From: Hippophae tibetana
Taxonomy: Eukaryota > Streptophyta > Magnoliopsida > Rosales > Elaeagnaceae
DNA: 64,000 nucleotides
Reading direction: 5' to 3'
Assembly: GCA_037013495.1 (NCBI GenBank)
Contig: CM072808.1
Span: 11,571,319 to 11,635,318 of the forward strand
Numbering within the stretch: position 1 is the stretch's first letter; each line of letters starts with the position of its first letter. The notes under the pieces are model-generated. The model had not been told where the DNA came from. It did not search any database and saw nothing but the letters and a program-made list of their open reading frames with translations. The position numbers and the translations under genes are program-made. Of the stretch, positions 35,511 to 47,408 are shown piece by piece.

Positions 35511-36010
35511 AGTATCTATTGCAAAGGATAGGCTACCTAGAGCATCTTCACGTGTGTTTACTTCTCTTAATAGCTATTTAATCTAGAAATATTCTTATAT
35601 AGAGAGTAGGTCAATAATTAGTTACTAATATTTTGGAATATTAGGATCTTTAGCATTGTAAATGCCTTTGACTTGATTTATCACTAGCTAAGAGTCACTT
35701 TCTATGGTAACTTGTATAACACATAGGCTTTTAGTTAGCTTAAGGCAAGTGATATAAGCTTCACATTCAACTTCATTCTTTATTGCTTGGAATCCAAACC
35801 TTAAAGATTTCTCTAAGAATCTATTATCTAGCATTGGTATCAAAAAAATTTCTTCACTTCCTTTTGAACATGAAGATCCATCTACTCAGAGGGTTTAAAG
35901 CTTAGCATCTAAGTCACGTTCCCTCTAATTTCTATAAATTATCTTGATAGGGTAGGACCCATAGAAATTATCATCTAAGAAATGAAATCTAGTAGGATTT
36001 TTTCTTTAAT
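35511..36010 (-). pseudogene. Ty3/Tat-type RNase H remnant
   Basis: Minus-strand translation shows VDGSSCSKGS (about 35880), LRFGFQAIKNEVECEAYITC (about 35790) and VTIESDS-stop-LVINQVKGIYNAKD (about 35660-35700), then REDALGSLSFAID next to the LTR at 35510. This is the archaeal-like second RNase H domain of Tat-lineage elements (motifs DGSS, EAEYEA, SDSQLV, ADALARLAS). The Glu of the second motif is present in VECEAY; a stop replaces Gln in SDSQLV. It is dead and cut at its C-terminal end by the LTR insertion. Confidence 0.7.
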
Positions 36011-37800
36011 CGTTGTTCGAGGTTTATTGATATAGATTTTTACACCTTTTTAGAACACAAAGGAAGATCATATGAAAGGGGCATTGTGTCCAATTGGACT
36101 ACGAAACTCAAGTCTGTTAGATGAATAATGGATGAGAAAGTAAGGTTGACTATACTTCTTACGTTTTGAGTGCCCATGATTGTATATGGAATAAGAGTTA
36201 TTCTTAGAGTTGCCTAGAAGGTTGAGCATATTTTTAGTTTGAGATTATAATGTTCTTTTATAGGGATTTTTATGAACAACTTTAGATGAGTTTGGAAATG
36301 GTCCTAGTCCTTTGCTGGGTAGGAATGATAGTTGTTCGAATTAAGATCAGATAAGGAGTGAGAATCGCATATAGTTATCAAATTAGGAATAAGGAGGATT
36401 TTCTTTTAGGACAGAACTCTAGAGAGAATCTTGCACCAGATGTTAGTAGCTAATATGCTCTTATCTAGGGACAATTTCTATGTTTAATAAGTTAAAAATA
36501 TTGCAAAGAATTCCATTGGCTTAGAATCTGATCTTTTAGGTCCTTTAAGGTCCCTATGGTAATGGAGATTACTTTACAGGTAAATAAATGTCCTATCATA
36601 TATGAAGAAATTTCTCTTGATCAATATATGACTCATGGAAATACTAGGAACTTTCTATTAGTATCTACTAAGCATGTTGAGGCTCATCTTGTTCATTATT
36701 AGGAGTTATATGATAACTATTTGGAAATATAATGTGATTTTATCAGTATATAGGAGTCTCTTAGGAGATCCTAATATGCATTAAGCTTTTTTTTTTTAGG
36801 ATTTTGATTATTCTCAAGTCCTATAATGGTATGATAGGATGATGGTGATTTTTACCCTCTATAGTTTTTCCCCTACTCCAGAGCTTCTCAAAGAGGCTGG
36901 GAGGCTAACAAAGCATCTTATTTTGAGGTGATGTGATATTTTGGATTTAGAGAGCCTGAGTTAGGCTATTATTTTCCAACTGAATGTAGTGTATTAGAAT
37001 ATCAATCTGTTTCTAGTCGTTGTAAAGGTGAAAGGACTAGAAGTTAATCAGGAGCCATAACTCATTTTATGGGCATGAAAGTTAGGGTTGAGCATCAGTT
37101 TAAGGAGAGATAGAAACTCAACTTATAAGTAAGGCTTTAGAGAGCCTTTAGAGTTCACATTTGTTACTCTCATTTTTGGAATTTTTCCACAAATTTCAAC
37201 CTCATATTTTCTTACCATTTTCCCTTGAATTGCCTTATATTACTTTGTGATCACTCTTCACTTTTCACCTCTCAAATCATGTCAAATGAATGCAATACCT
37301 CTCCTCTTAAATTTACCACTAGGTAATTGAAACTCTTGTTGAGTCATCGAGATTACATATTTCCTCCCACTATTTGGGGGCTCTTTAATCTGAGTTGACA
37401 TTGCTACAATCTTCAATTAAATAAGAAGATCTTCTAGCTATGAGGAAGAAATAATTGGATCCTAATTTCATAGTTCTTAGGGATGCATTGCCAGATGAGA
37501 AAATATATTAATAGGTTTTGGGTATTTGTTATTTCTATGATATCATACTAAAGTCTAGTCTTTTTTTCCATTTCCTTATACCATTAAGAGTTCCTTATGT
37601 AAGTATTGTATTTCCCCTTATGAACTAATGCCTAATGGGTGGAGAACTCTAATTGGGCTGACTATTGTGATGATTATAGATGATCATCAATTGGGTGTCG
37701 ATGGGTTAGAGGTTGTTCTCCAAATAAAGCATGCTCAAGAAAGAGAGCCTTATTACTTGTCCATGGGTGTCGTTGACCACATCTAGCTAATTAGGTCTGT
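36011..37800. other. Unassigned repeat-derived sequence
   Basis: No coding region could be supported. The stretch CCATTGGCTTAGAATCTGATCTTTTAGG... (about 36516-36560) recurs at about 40795-40845, directly next to the integrase remnant at 40340-40800, so it probably belongs to the same kind of minus-strand Ty3 element. A T-run lies at about 36788-36798. Confidence 0.4.
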
Positions 37801-38149
37801 AAAAAAACTTTCAAATAATAATAAAAATAAAAAATTGCAAACAGGTTAATAAAAGAAAAGAAAATACAACATAAAAGAAATAAGAGTTAGTAAACTAATA
37901 AATAAAATAAAAATTAGTACACAAAAATACTAAAAACGTAATTAAGTTAGATGTTAAATAAATAACTAAAACAATTAATAAATAAAACAAGTAAAAGTAA
38001 AAAAAAAATTTGAATATTTAATTATTTTGAATTTTTTTTCTATTTTTTAATTTTTAATTTAAATAACCAAAAAATATTGACAAAAATATCAAGAAAAGAA
38101 AAATCATGAATATTTACAAAAAGAAATTAAGAACTTTGATAAAAAAAAA
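37801..38149. other. AT-rich stretch, nothing seen
   Basis: A- and T-rich tracts with many AATAAA-like words by composition. No gene or structured repeat is visible. Confidence 0.5.
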
Positions 38150-39720
38150 TTAAAATGTTATTCCTCCCCAATAACGACATCAAAGGTTGGTCTAAAAATT
38201 AATTATGTGTTTTTTAAATAACTCGTCAAATTTCTTAAAAGAACACAAAAATAAACCTAAAGATTACATCACAATATTTGAGTTTTAAAATATTATGCTA
38301 ATGAAAAAAATGATAAAATATAAATTTGACTCAAACAAGTTCAAAGAAAATATAAAATCAACAATGAGTGGACGATTCATGAAAAAATTAGTTAATTGAC
38401 TATGGTTGTGAGAATTATTAGGTTAATTAAGTATAAATTCATATTATCGATTATCCCTTTTATGTATAAATAATACTTTCAATCAAGTTACTATTTGTTA
38501 TTAATCAAACCATTTAATACCTTCGTTTGGAAATTATGCCTAGTGTGAAAGGAATTAACAAACCACCTATTCTGGACCTTCAGTCGGGTTACCAATTTAA
38601 AATCCTATTTAAGCTATCTAAGCTAGATATAGATGATATATCTAAAACCTAATTTTTATATTTTTTTATATTTATATTATAAAAAATATATCATCATTAT
38701 ATTAATCAGTAATAGATTTTGTAAAATCTTGAAATGAGAAACAATCTATATTTATTAATTATTAAAAATATTCTCCTAAAAAAACTATATAATCATAGCA
38801 AGAGAATTAAATTCCCATTATAACAATCACTAGACATGTTTAAAATCAATAAATGATGAGTAAATTAATTTCATCAAATTCAAGAAATATAAAAGAGGTA
38901 ACTGGAAAGAAATAAGAATATATATTAGATTTTAATACTAAAAGTAGATAGATGGATGTGTCCTACTCCATAGTCGTAATCTTGATCTTCATAATAATCC
39001 CTAATTTCCAACAACCTTTTTGTATTACTTGATCTAGAAATTTTCCCTATTGTTGCCTCTTATTTTTTATTACCTAACCTACATTATGTATAAACTAATA
39101 CCTAATAAAAGAACATAAAAACAAGAATAGTGGCTGCTATTGAAATGTTAAAACTAATTATATGATTTTCTATTCTTTGAAAACCTGGAAGCTAAGAACA
39201 TGAATTTATAAGAAATGGCTGAAAACAAAGGTTTTTGGGTGAATTAAATGAACGCGCACTATAACCTAGTATTTCTATCGTCATGGCTCTAGATACATAG
39301 AGCTTTTCCAATGCTATCCCGAGAAGGCGATGTAACAGCACCACCCCAATCATGCCTAGTCACAGAAGTGTAACATGTCTAGTGAATTTATGTAGAGAGA
39401 AGTGTGACATGGCATAGAATAATGCCCACCATGGCACGATATGTTTTACTAGAATTATTGCCTTGCACCCATTATATACAAGATGGTTCTTCATGTAGGA
39501 CTTACATGCCTTATTGCTTTAAGCTTTTAAGGGGATAATTAAGTGCTCCAAGTGATGTTCTTCATGTGTTGATCAATTTATATATTTGAACCTAAAAATA
39601 CCTAAAACATAACAAAACAAATCCATAATTTTGAACATATAGATTTTCATAAACGATGAAAAAATATGAATAATCAAATCTATTTAACCACATTTAAGTA
39701 CAATTAAATAACAAAATATT
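38150..39720 (-). repeat. Diverged L1-related LTR, minus orientation
   Basis: The minus strand near 38170-38280 reads AATATTGTGATGTAATC..TTTAGGTTTATTT and then AACACATAATT..AGACCAACC, which parallels the L1 U5 order AATATCGTGACAGG..TTTAGGATTTAATTT, AACCACATACATT..AGATCGACC (9555-9650). Within it lies GCCTAGTGTGAAAGG (about 38530), and a GC-richer part is at 39240-39480, as in the L1 U3 region. Boundaries are approximate. Confidence 0.5.
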
Positions 39721-40339
39721 AGTAGTTTCTTGGATTCATCAATAAGAGCTCATTAATGACCTTTAAAATAGTTTCATTAAAGCTATTTTTTGTATAGGTC
39801 TAGTGATTAATGTGTTATCTCGCTCTATAACCCCTTGTATATCTCATCCTGCTACCTATGGCATACATGTAATAACTAAGGTTCATTGGCTTAGTGGAAA
39901 TTTTCCTCTCTATTCCCGAATCTTAAAGCAGTATACCATCCTAGGACTTACCATATGTAGTAGTGTTGTTCACATTCTGCATTTTTCTCTTTTACCAATG
40001 TCAAAAAAACTATAGGAGTGATGTATCAACATCTTGCTCTAAGGCATTGCCCAAAAAAGCTAGCAAATGAGCTTCTTTGATAGCAAGTAGAGCTTCAATT
40101 TTTAAAACCTCTTGTGTTTCTCTAAATTTCCCCTACTAAAATCTAGTATCCATTTTTTCTTAACTTTGGAGGAAGTTGATTTTAATAATTTGTTTGCTAC
40201 AGATGTTGTTTTTATGAAAACACTTATCTGATAGATAGATAATGGCTTAATTAATGCTTAAATCAAATGGGGAATGATGCCTTATTTAAGGAAATAAAGT
40301 AGAATTGAATGATAATATTTTCATAGGTAGATAGATTTC
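39721..40339. other. Unassigned, probably Ty3 3' region
   Basis: A 70-codon open frame at 39803-40015 on the plus strand has no recognisable motif. The minus strand of this stretch would follow the integrase remnant at 40340-40800 and may be its 3' untranslated region. Confidence 0.35.
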
Positions 40340-40800
40340 TAACTTCTTTCAAGTTTTCTTCCTTCAATGTCTCCTAGTTTGTAGGTTCCCTACCTGGGAA
40401 TTGAGGTCACCTTATTTGGTCCCTCTTTGTAGCCAATTTACTAGCTTATTTATCTTTTGTATTTTGGAATACTTGGTGTAGAACCCAGTCTCCTATTTTA
40501 AAACTCATGTTATTCACTATGACTTTCTAGTGTCGTGTTTCTTGAAGCTGATACTTTGTTAGATTCGGGTACTATCTTGTTTTTCTTCTGTAAGGTCTAG
40601 ATTCAAGTGTAGACACTTATTGTTGAGTTCCTATGGATTGAAGACTTTAGTTCTTAAATTAGGAAGTTGAATTTATACTAATTTCAAACCTTCTATACCA
40701 TAAACCACCGGTTCTAGGTGGAATGAATCATGTGAGCAATCTGATATGTTCTTGTTAGAGAAAGATGATGTGCTATTTAAATGAACAGAATTGTAGAGAT
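40340..40800 (-). pseudogene. Tat-type integrase C-terminus remnant
   Basis: Minus-strand translation gives VVYGIEGLKLV-stop-IQLPNLRTKVFNP (about 40720-40640), LDLTEEKQD (about 40605) and MSFKIGDWVLHQVFQNTKDK-stop-ASKLATKRD (about 40510-40430). These match the order found in Tat-lineage integrase tails: FSLAYGTEAVIPVEI-like, LDLxEEKR-like, and the SFKVGDLVLR chromatin-facing segment. Stops and frameshifts make it inactive. It is interrupted on its upstream side at about 40848 by the L1-like fragment. Confidence 0.7.
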
Positions 40801-40847
40801 TTCCATTGGCTCGAGAAGCCAATATCTTAGGTTCTTTAAGGTCCCTA

Positions 40848-41010
40848 GTGAAGCCTTATTTAAAAGAACACAACATACCAGAAATTGACTGCATATGGAT
40901 ATGCAATACTTGAAACAATTATGATGAGGCATCTTGCTAAGATATTAAACTATGCAATAGATGGGAGGAAACTCATCATTGTAGGTAATATTATTTTTTT
41001 TAGTTTAATT
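40848..41010 (+). pseudogene. L1-like integrase tail and start of 3' region (left piece)
   Basis: GTGAAGCCTTATTTAAAAGAAC and the following ATTGACTGCATATGG match the end of L1 integrase at 11719-11775 (VKPYLEEPNN...DCIW). CATCTTGCTAAGATATTAAAC...GATGGGAGG matches the start of the L1 3' region. The last five bases TAATT (41006-41010) are the target duplication of copia B, and L1-like sequence resumes at 45478. Confidence 0.75.
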
Positions 41011-41965
41011 TGTATGGTTTATATGAGTGTTGGCGATGTTCTTCAACAAAACATATAATTATAATTTTTGTTTCTAGGTGTGTCTTAGAAGAATACTTTT
41101 GAAGTTGAAGAAACTATCGGGCCTCAATGATCGCATCTCAAGTATATCTCTATTCATGTGCACGTTAGATTGCATATTAGACACATATGAAAAATAACAA
41201 AGTACGCTACTCAATCGATTGAATAGTGACTAGATCCATCAAGCTATATTACCTACTGAATTAATTATTTATATAACTAGATCGATCAAGGAATTAATAC
41301 TCGATCAATTGAGCACCAGATTGATCGAGATTAATAATTAGTTCAATCCATGTTTTTGAGATTTAATTCATTGATACATTTGATTGATTGAAAGGACATT
41401 TGATCGATGATCGAGCACTTGTTAGATTGATCAAGATGTTTGGGCTTTGATTTTAAAACATATTTATATTACGAATTGGATTGGCTTTTTACTATATTGT
41501 ACTTATTCCTTAAAACTCATTTAACACATTTTATGAACAAGATGGTAATTTTACTTTGAGCTAAAGTGCTTCAAAATATTCTACAATAATAAACCTAAGC
41601 ACACAATTGAAACTAACCACATAAGAGCTTAATTATGCTTATTCTCTTCATCTTTTATTCTCTCTCTTGTTTTGATAAAGCTATTAAAGTAGAATTTATC
41701 ATTAATTTAATTTATCAAACATTTATGGTTGTGTTTGTTGGATTAACAAGCCTACGATAATTGAGATATCATGCTTTTAAAGTGATTATTCTATAGTTGC
41801 TAATTGCTTTCAATTTACCTAGTATATTTTTTAACCTAGTTAGGGTTGTTCATAATTGAATTTGCTCTAGGACACACACTAACACTTGTGTTTATGTGCT
41901 AAAGTTTTAGGTGACAACTTTGTAGACTTGATTAACTCGTGTTTGTGTTTATGTGCTAACTTTCA
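41011..41965 (+). repeat. Copia B first LTR, 3' truncated
   Basis: It starts TGTATGGTTTATATGAG, aligning with TGTAAGGTTTATGTTAG at 42081. Similarity to the other LTRs stops near 41965 in the TGTTTATGTGCTAACTTTCAA stretch, where internal 3' sequence (GACAAGTTGTTTGAGTATCC) follows. About 430 bp of LTR end and nearly all internal sequence are deleted. Confidence 0.75.
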
Positions 41966-42080
41966 AGACAAGTTGTTTGAGTATCCTAGGATAGTACCAT
42001 AGTGTAAAAAATTAGTTTTCCTATGAGAATTCTATAATGAGAGAGAGATTTTGTCATATGAACATTTAAAAGGAGGAGAT

Positions 42081-43100
42081 TGTAAGGTTTATGTTAGGGT
42101 TAGCGATATTATTGAACAAAACATATGATTATAATATTAATTTCTAGGTCTGTCTTAGAAGAATATTTTTCAAGCCAAAAAAACTATTAAGCCTTAATGA
42201 TCATATCTCAAGTATATCTCTATTCCCATACATGTTAGATTTCATACTAGACATATAGTAATAACATGAAAATAGGCTATACGATCAATCAAGTAGTGAC
42301 TAGATCGATCAAGTTATATTACCTACTGAATTAATTATTTGTATGACTAGATTAATTGAGAAATTAATACTCAATCGATCGAGCACTAGATCAATTGAGA
42401 TTAACAATTAGATTGATCCATGTATTTAAGAATTAATTGATTGATATACTGGATTGATTGAGAGAACATTCGATTGATCAAACTATGTACTCATTAATTT
42501 AGTTTATCAAATATTTGTGGCTATGTTTTTTGGATTAACAAGCCCACAATAATTGATATATTGTGCTTTTGAACTGATTATTCTATAGTTGCTAATTGTT
42601 TTTTATTTATTTGAAATACTATTTAAATCAACTAGTTAGGGTTTTTTATTATTGAATATGCTCTAGGACACACATTTACACTTGTGCTTATGTGCTAACT
42701 TTTCATGTGATAGCGTACATGTATGATTAACTTATGTGACTCAAGTTTTTCAAAATAGTGGTCTAGATCTAAACATCTTTCTTGCATAGACTTTTATGAA
42801 AGTAACAGTTTGTAAGTAGATTACTTAGGGGCTTTACCTTGGTAGGTATCTTAAGTCCTATCCTTTTAAATGGATACTTATTTTTCATAGTGGGTAGTTA
42901 GGTGGTCTAGTGGGATGGTGGTTTTCTTCATAGATCATTGATGTGGCCTAGATTGTTTACACCTAAAACTCTCATGTGTTGATCTTTATTTTTTGAATTA
43001 CATTATTTACATGTGATTGTATACTTAACTACTTAAGAATTTTATTTTGGCATACTTATGCTAATTAGATAACTAGATCCATAACTAAATAAAAAAACAT
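42081..43100 (+). repeat. Copia B second LTR
   Basis: It starts TGTAAGGTTTATGTTAG directly after a purine tract and ends just before the primer site TTTGGTATCAAAGTC (43104). It contains the GATCGATC motif block at about 42285-42490. Confidence 0.8.
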
Positions 43101-43975
43101 TCGTTTGGTATCAAAGTCATCACTAGATACACTTATTGTGCCTAGAACCTTGTTATGGGTCACATGAGATAGGTTTTGTCTACAACACATGCACCTTACT
43201 TTGATGTGTCCAATTTCCCCTATTGGAAGGCTTGTATAAGAGCCTTTTATGGTCTATAGATGAAAGTACCTGGAATTCTATGTTTTATAGTTGGGAACCA
43301 CCTACGATTACCAAAGATAATATTGTTACTCCTAAACCTAACAAAGATTGGACCACTGAAGATAATATTGGTAGTAATTGGAATCAAAATGGTATTAAGA
43401 CTATTTTCAGTGTTGTGTCTGTTGATAAGTTTTGTCATATTTCTCATGTTGAAACTACTAAGCATGCTTGGGATATTTTAGAGGTTACCTATGAGGGAAC
43501 CACACAAGTTAAATGAACTAAACTTCACATGCTTGGTAGTCAATTTAAAAATCTTGCAATGAAAGAAGATGAATCTTCCCCTAAATTTTATATCAGATTA
43601 TATGATATTACTAACACCTTTACCAATGTTGGAGAGAAAATTAATGATTTCAGGATAGTTTGAAATATTCTCTACTCAATACCAGATCATTTCCATGTAA
43701 AGGTCACTATCATTGATGAAAACAAGGATGTGGACACCATCAAAATAGAAGAACTCATTGGCTCATTCCAAACCTTTGAGATGAGCTTTCAAAAACCTCC
43801 AAAGAATTGCTATGATTGAAGAAAGTGACAATGGTCATGAAGAACTAGTACTCCTAACTAGAAGATTGAAAAATATCCTGAACAAAATGAATCCTCAAAA
43901 AAAAGGACAATCAAGTTGTCAAAAGGATCAAAATCTGAGAGAACTCAAATTGTGAGTTCTGATGGTAAGTTTAAT
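43101..43975 (+). pseudogene. Copia B gag (UBN2 type), disrupted
   Basis: A methionine-tRNA-type primer site (TGGTATCAAAGTC, 43106) is followed by gag. The open part 43223-43516 has STWNSMFYSWEPPTI, NQNGIKTIFSVVSVDKFCHI and ETTKHAWDILEVTYEGT, the hallmark of the UBN2 gag domain. A stop (TGA, 43514) interrupts TTQVK, after which the domain continues: PKFYIRLYDI-like, NVGEKINDF, then PDHFHVKVTIIDENKDVDTIKIEELIGS. The frame breaks up after about 43810. There is no zinc knuckle: at about 43965 the sequence jumps to the 3' noncoding end. Gag would coat the RNA; this copy lacks its nucleic-acid-binding half. Confidence 0.8.
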
Positions 43976-44223
43976 CCTCTTTTGATCATTCTTCACTTTT
44001 CTATTATTATATATACTAATCTAAAGAACAATGAGTCTTTTGAGACAAGTTGTTTGGGTATTTATCCTTTAGGCTTTCAGTTTAAACATGAGCTTTCAAG
44101 ATTCAATAAAAGATGGTTCCATCCAATCCTAGGATAGTACAACTATGTAAAAATTTAATTTTTCAATGAGCATTATGTAGTGAGAGAGAGGTTTTTTCAC
44201 ACGAATATTTCAAAAGAGGAGAT

Positions 44224-45472
44224 TGTAAATTTTATGTTAGTATTGGTGATATTCTTGAGCAAAATATATGATTGTAATTTTAGTTTCAAGGTATGTATTA
44301 GAAGAATATTTTTTCGACCGAAGAAAGTATCGAACCTCAACGATCATATCTCAAGTATATCTCTATTCCCATGCAAGTAAGATTGTATATTTGACACATA
44401 GGAATAATATGAAAATAGGCTACTTGATCGATCGAGTAGTGAGTAGATTGATTGAGCTATATTACCTATTAAATTAATTATTTAAATGACTAGACTGATT
44501 AAGGAATTAGTACTTAATCGATCGAGCACTAGATCGGTTGGGATTAATGATTTGATTGATTCATGTTTTCAGTTAAGCACTTGTTAGATCAGTCTAGCGA
44601 GTGGGGCTTTGATTTTAAAATCTATCTCTTATACGAATTGGATTGGACTTTTACTATATTGTCCTTATTACTTAAAACCCATGTAACTAATTTTATGGAT
44701 AAGATAGTGATTTTACTTTGACCTAATGTGCTTCAAAATATTCTATAAATATAAACCTAAGTACACAATTGAAACTAACCACACAAGAGCTTAATTGTAC
44801 TTATTCTCTTCATCTTTTATTTTCTCTCTTGTTTTACTAAAAATATTGAAGTATGCTTTTTCATTAATTTCATATCAAACATTTGTGGTTATGGTTGTTA
44901 GATTAACAAGTCTATGATAATTTAGATATTGCACTTTTAAACAAATTGTTCTAGAGTTTCTAGTTGTTTTTTATTTATCTGATATATTAGTTAAATCTAC
45001 TAGTTAGGGTTGTTCATTATTGAATATACACTAAGACACACACTTGCAATTGTGTTTATGTGCTAACTTTTAAGGTGACAATGGTAAGATTTTGATTAAC
45101 TCGTGTGACTCAAGTTTATCAAAATGTTGGTCTTGATTTGAATGCCTTTCTTGCAGAGACTAGGATGAAAACAATAGCTTGTAAGTAGATTACTTTGGGA
45201 AATTAACTTTGTGGATAGTTTGAGTCATGGCCTTATAATTAGATACCTATTTTTCATAGTGGATAGTTAGGTGATCCAATAGACCAGTGATTTTCATCTT
45301 ATGACATTGGTGTGACTTAGGTTATTTCCATCTAAAAATCTTGTGTATTGATCTTTCTTTTTCACATTACTTTATTTACACATAATTTTATGCTTGGCCA
45401 ATTATAAATTTTAATTTGTCATACTTCCACTAATTAGATAACTATATACATAACTAAATAAATGAACTTTCA
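44224..45472 (+). repeat. Copia B third LTR
   Basis: It starts TGTAAATTTTATGTTAG after the purine tract at 44212 and ends GAACTTTCA at 45472, followed by the target duplication TAATT. The motif block CTTGATCGATCGAG is at about 44423-44436. Confidence 0.8.
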
Positions 45473-45477
45473 TAATT

Positions 45478-47408
45478 GTTTTTGTTTTTGTTTATGGATT
45501 TTTATTTTGTTTTATTTCATGTCATGTGAACAATGTTTATTATATTTAGAATCGTTGAACTATATAACTATTTCTTAAGATGTGTAAGAAGTATATACAT
45601 TCTATCTATGTAAATTTAAATGTTTGAAATTATGGATACACCTACATTTGCATCAATACTTGACAATGATCAGAAAATGGGTAACTTTTCTCTTATTTAA
45701 TTTTTATCTTTAATTTTCATTTGTTACATTGAATGGGAACATAAATTCTAGGTTAGGGGTGAAAAAGGTTACACTACATAAATTTTAGAAATTTTTAATA
45801 TTTTTTTATTAAACATGTGTTTACATTTTAACTTATTTTTGTTTGTATTTATTTTTTACTTGTTTGCTTTGTTTTTATTATCTTATAAAAAGTAAGATTA
45901 ATTTTTAAATTTTTCTTGCAATTGTCATGCTTTTAGTTAATTTTAGGTAAATGATTGAGTCTTTCCACTATTGGATTAATTTCTTGAACATATCATGGAG
46001 TAATATGATAATTAGTTTATTTTTGTCATAATTTGTATTTCATGATAAAATGTTAAAATTGAGATAACATCAAAATTGGTATTTATGAATCAAATAATGG
46101 AGATCCTTGTAAGAATATTTCAAGCTTTTATCTTTCCATTTTGAGTGATAATGTTTTTATACTTCTTTAAAAACTCTTCTTAATTATTATTCAAATTGTT
46201 AGGTGATTTTTATAGGTTTTGCAATGAATGCTAGGATTTTTACATCTAATATATTTATTTTTATTACTTAAATTTAATAACTTAAGTAGAAATTGAAAGT
46301 TTGTACCTTCTTTATTAATGCATGAGTTCCAACAAAAAATAGATATGTGTGTGTGTGTGGGATTCCCTTAAACCAATACAAAAAAAAAGCTAAATTAGCC
46401 ACTCATCAAATCATATAAAATATGTTCAAACTATACATGGATCTACTATGTAAAAAAGGGAAGAAAGAAAAAAGGAATATACAAAAAACAAAAATAAATA
46501 TTATAAACTAAGTACTATGACTCAAAAATCCTAGAAAAGGTTGAGAAATGACTATTACTAAAGAAAGATAGGAAATAAAATCTCTTTGAAGTCATTGCAT
46601 TTTCAATCATTCTCTAAAGGCATATAACCTGATATTTTCATTTGATGATTTTACTTTATGCATGAAAATAGTATTTAATTTCTTGATAAATCCTATCATT
46701 TGATTCCATTCATAATATCAAATATTACGTACTACTTTAAGCCTTTTCGTCACTAAACATATGTGTACCATTAGCTCATTTCTTTACATAAATTCTATTC
46801 GCATATATCTTTGATTGAGTTCTTAAACCCATAGGATCAGTGTAATATTAAGAGTATGACTTGTGAGACTTAAAGTTGAAGAGAATTCGGATTCCAAACA
46901 CTGAAATTGGGTAAATCAATATCGATACATTTTTTATGTGGACTATGAATTTGTGATTTGCAACTAATTTTTGCCATAAACTATGAATGGTTAGGATATT
47001 ATTTTAACTTATAATTTTAATTTTAATTATAAACTTAAAATAGACTGAAGCATGAGAAGATTTGATATTTTACATTATTAAAACTTTAGTTTTTATTTTT
47101 AATTTTTAATTTTTAATTTTTAATTTTTAATTTTTAATTTTTAATTTTTAATTTTTAATTTTTAATTTTTAATTTGTTTATTTTTGTTATTTATTTTAAT
47201 TTTTTCATTTTAGTTTGATATTTGTGACTATCATCTATAGAAGCCTTCATGAGACTTAAACTCGTTCATTGGGGAAACCTAAGGGATTTAAAGGCTTATT
47301 GAATACGCTAAATGTAACAATGTTAATCTATTGAAATAATTTAGGATAATTTAATTTATTTATTTTAGTTTTAGTTTTTAGTTTTACACTTTCCTTGCTA
47401 AGAGACTA
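45478..47408 (+). other. L1-like 3' untranslated region (right piece)
   Basis: It continues the piece ending at 41010. ACATTGAATGGGAACATAAATTCTAGGTTAGGGGTG (about 45725, in part) matches ACATTGAGTACAATGCAAGTTCTAGGTTAGGGGTGG in L1 (about 12100). The CCAATACAAAAAAAAAGC..CTAAATTAGCCACTCA block (about 46370) matches about 12820-12855. It extends further than L1, showing what L1 lost after 12980. It contains the heptamer array at 47096-47174. Confidence 0.7.
47096..47174. repeat. (TTTTTAA)n heptamer array
   Basis: About eleven near-perfect copies of a 7-bp unit TTTTTAA in the 3' untranslated region of the L1-like element. The unit length and purity indicate replication slippage. Confidence 0.9.

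Larger units (their letters stand above)
41011..45472 (+). mobile_element. Copia B: three-LTR composite Ty1/copia element
   Basis: Layout: LTR (41011-about 41965, 3' end missing), a scrap of internal 3' end with purine tract (about 41966-42080), full LTR (42081-about 43100), gag-only internal region (43101-44223), full LTR (44224-45472). The whole composite is bordered by one pair of target duplications, TAATT at 41006-41010 and 45473-45477. All three LTRs belong to the copia A family. The purine tracts AAAAGGAGGAGAT (42068-42080) and AAAAGAGGAGAT (44212-44223) precede the second and third LTRs. Confidence 0.8.
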
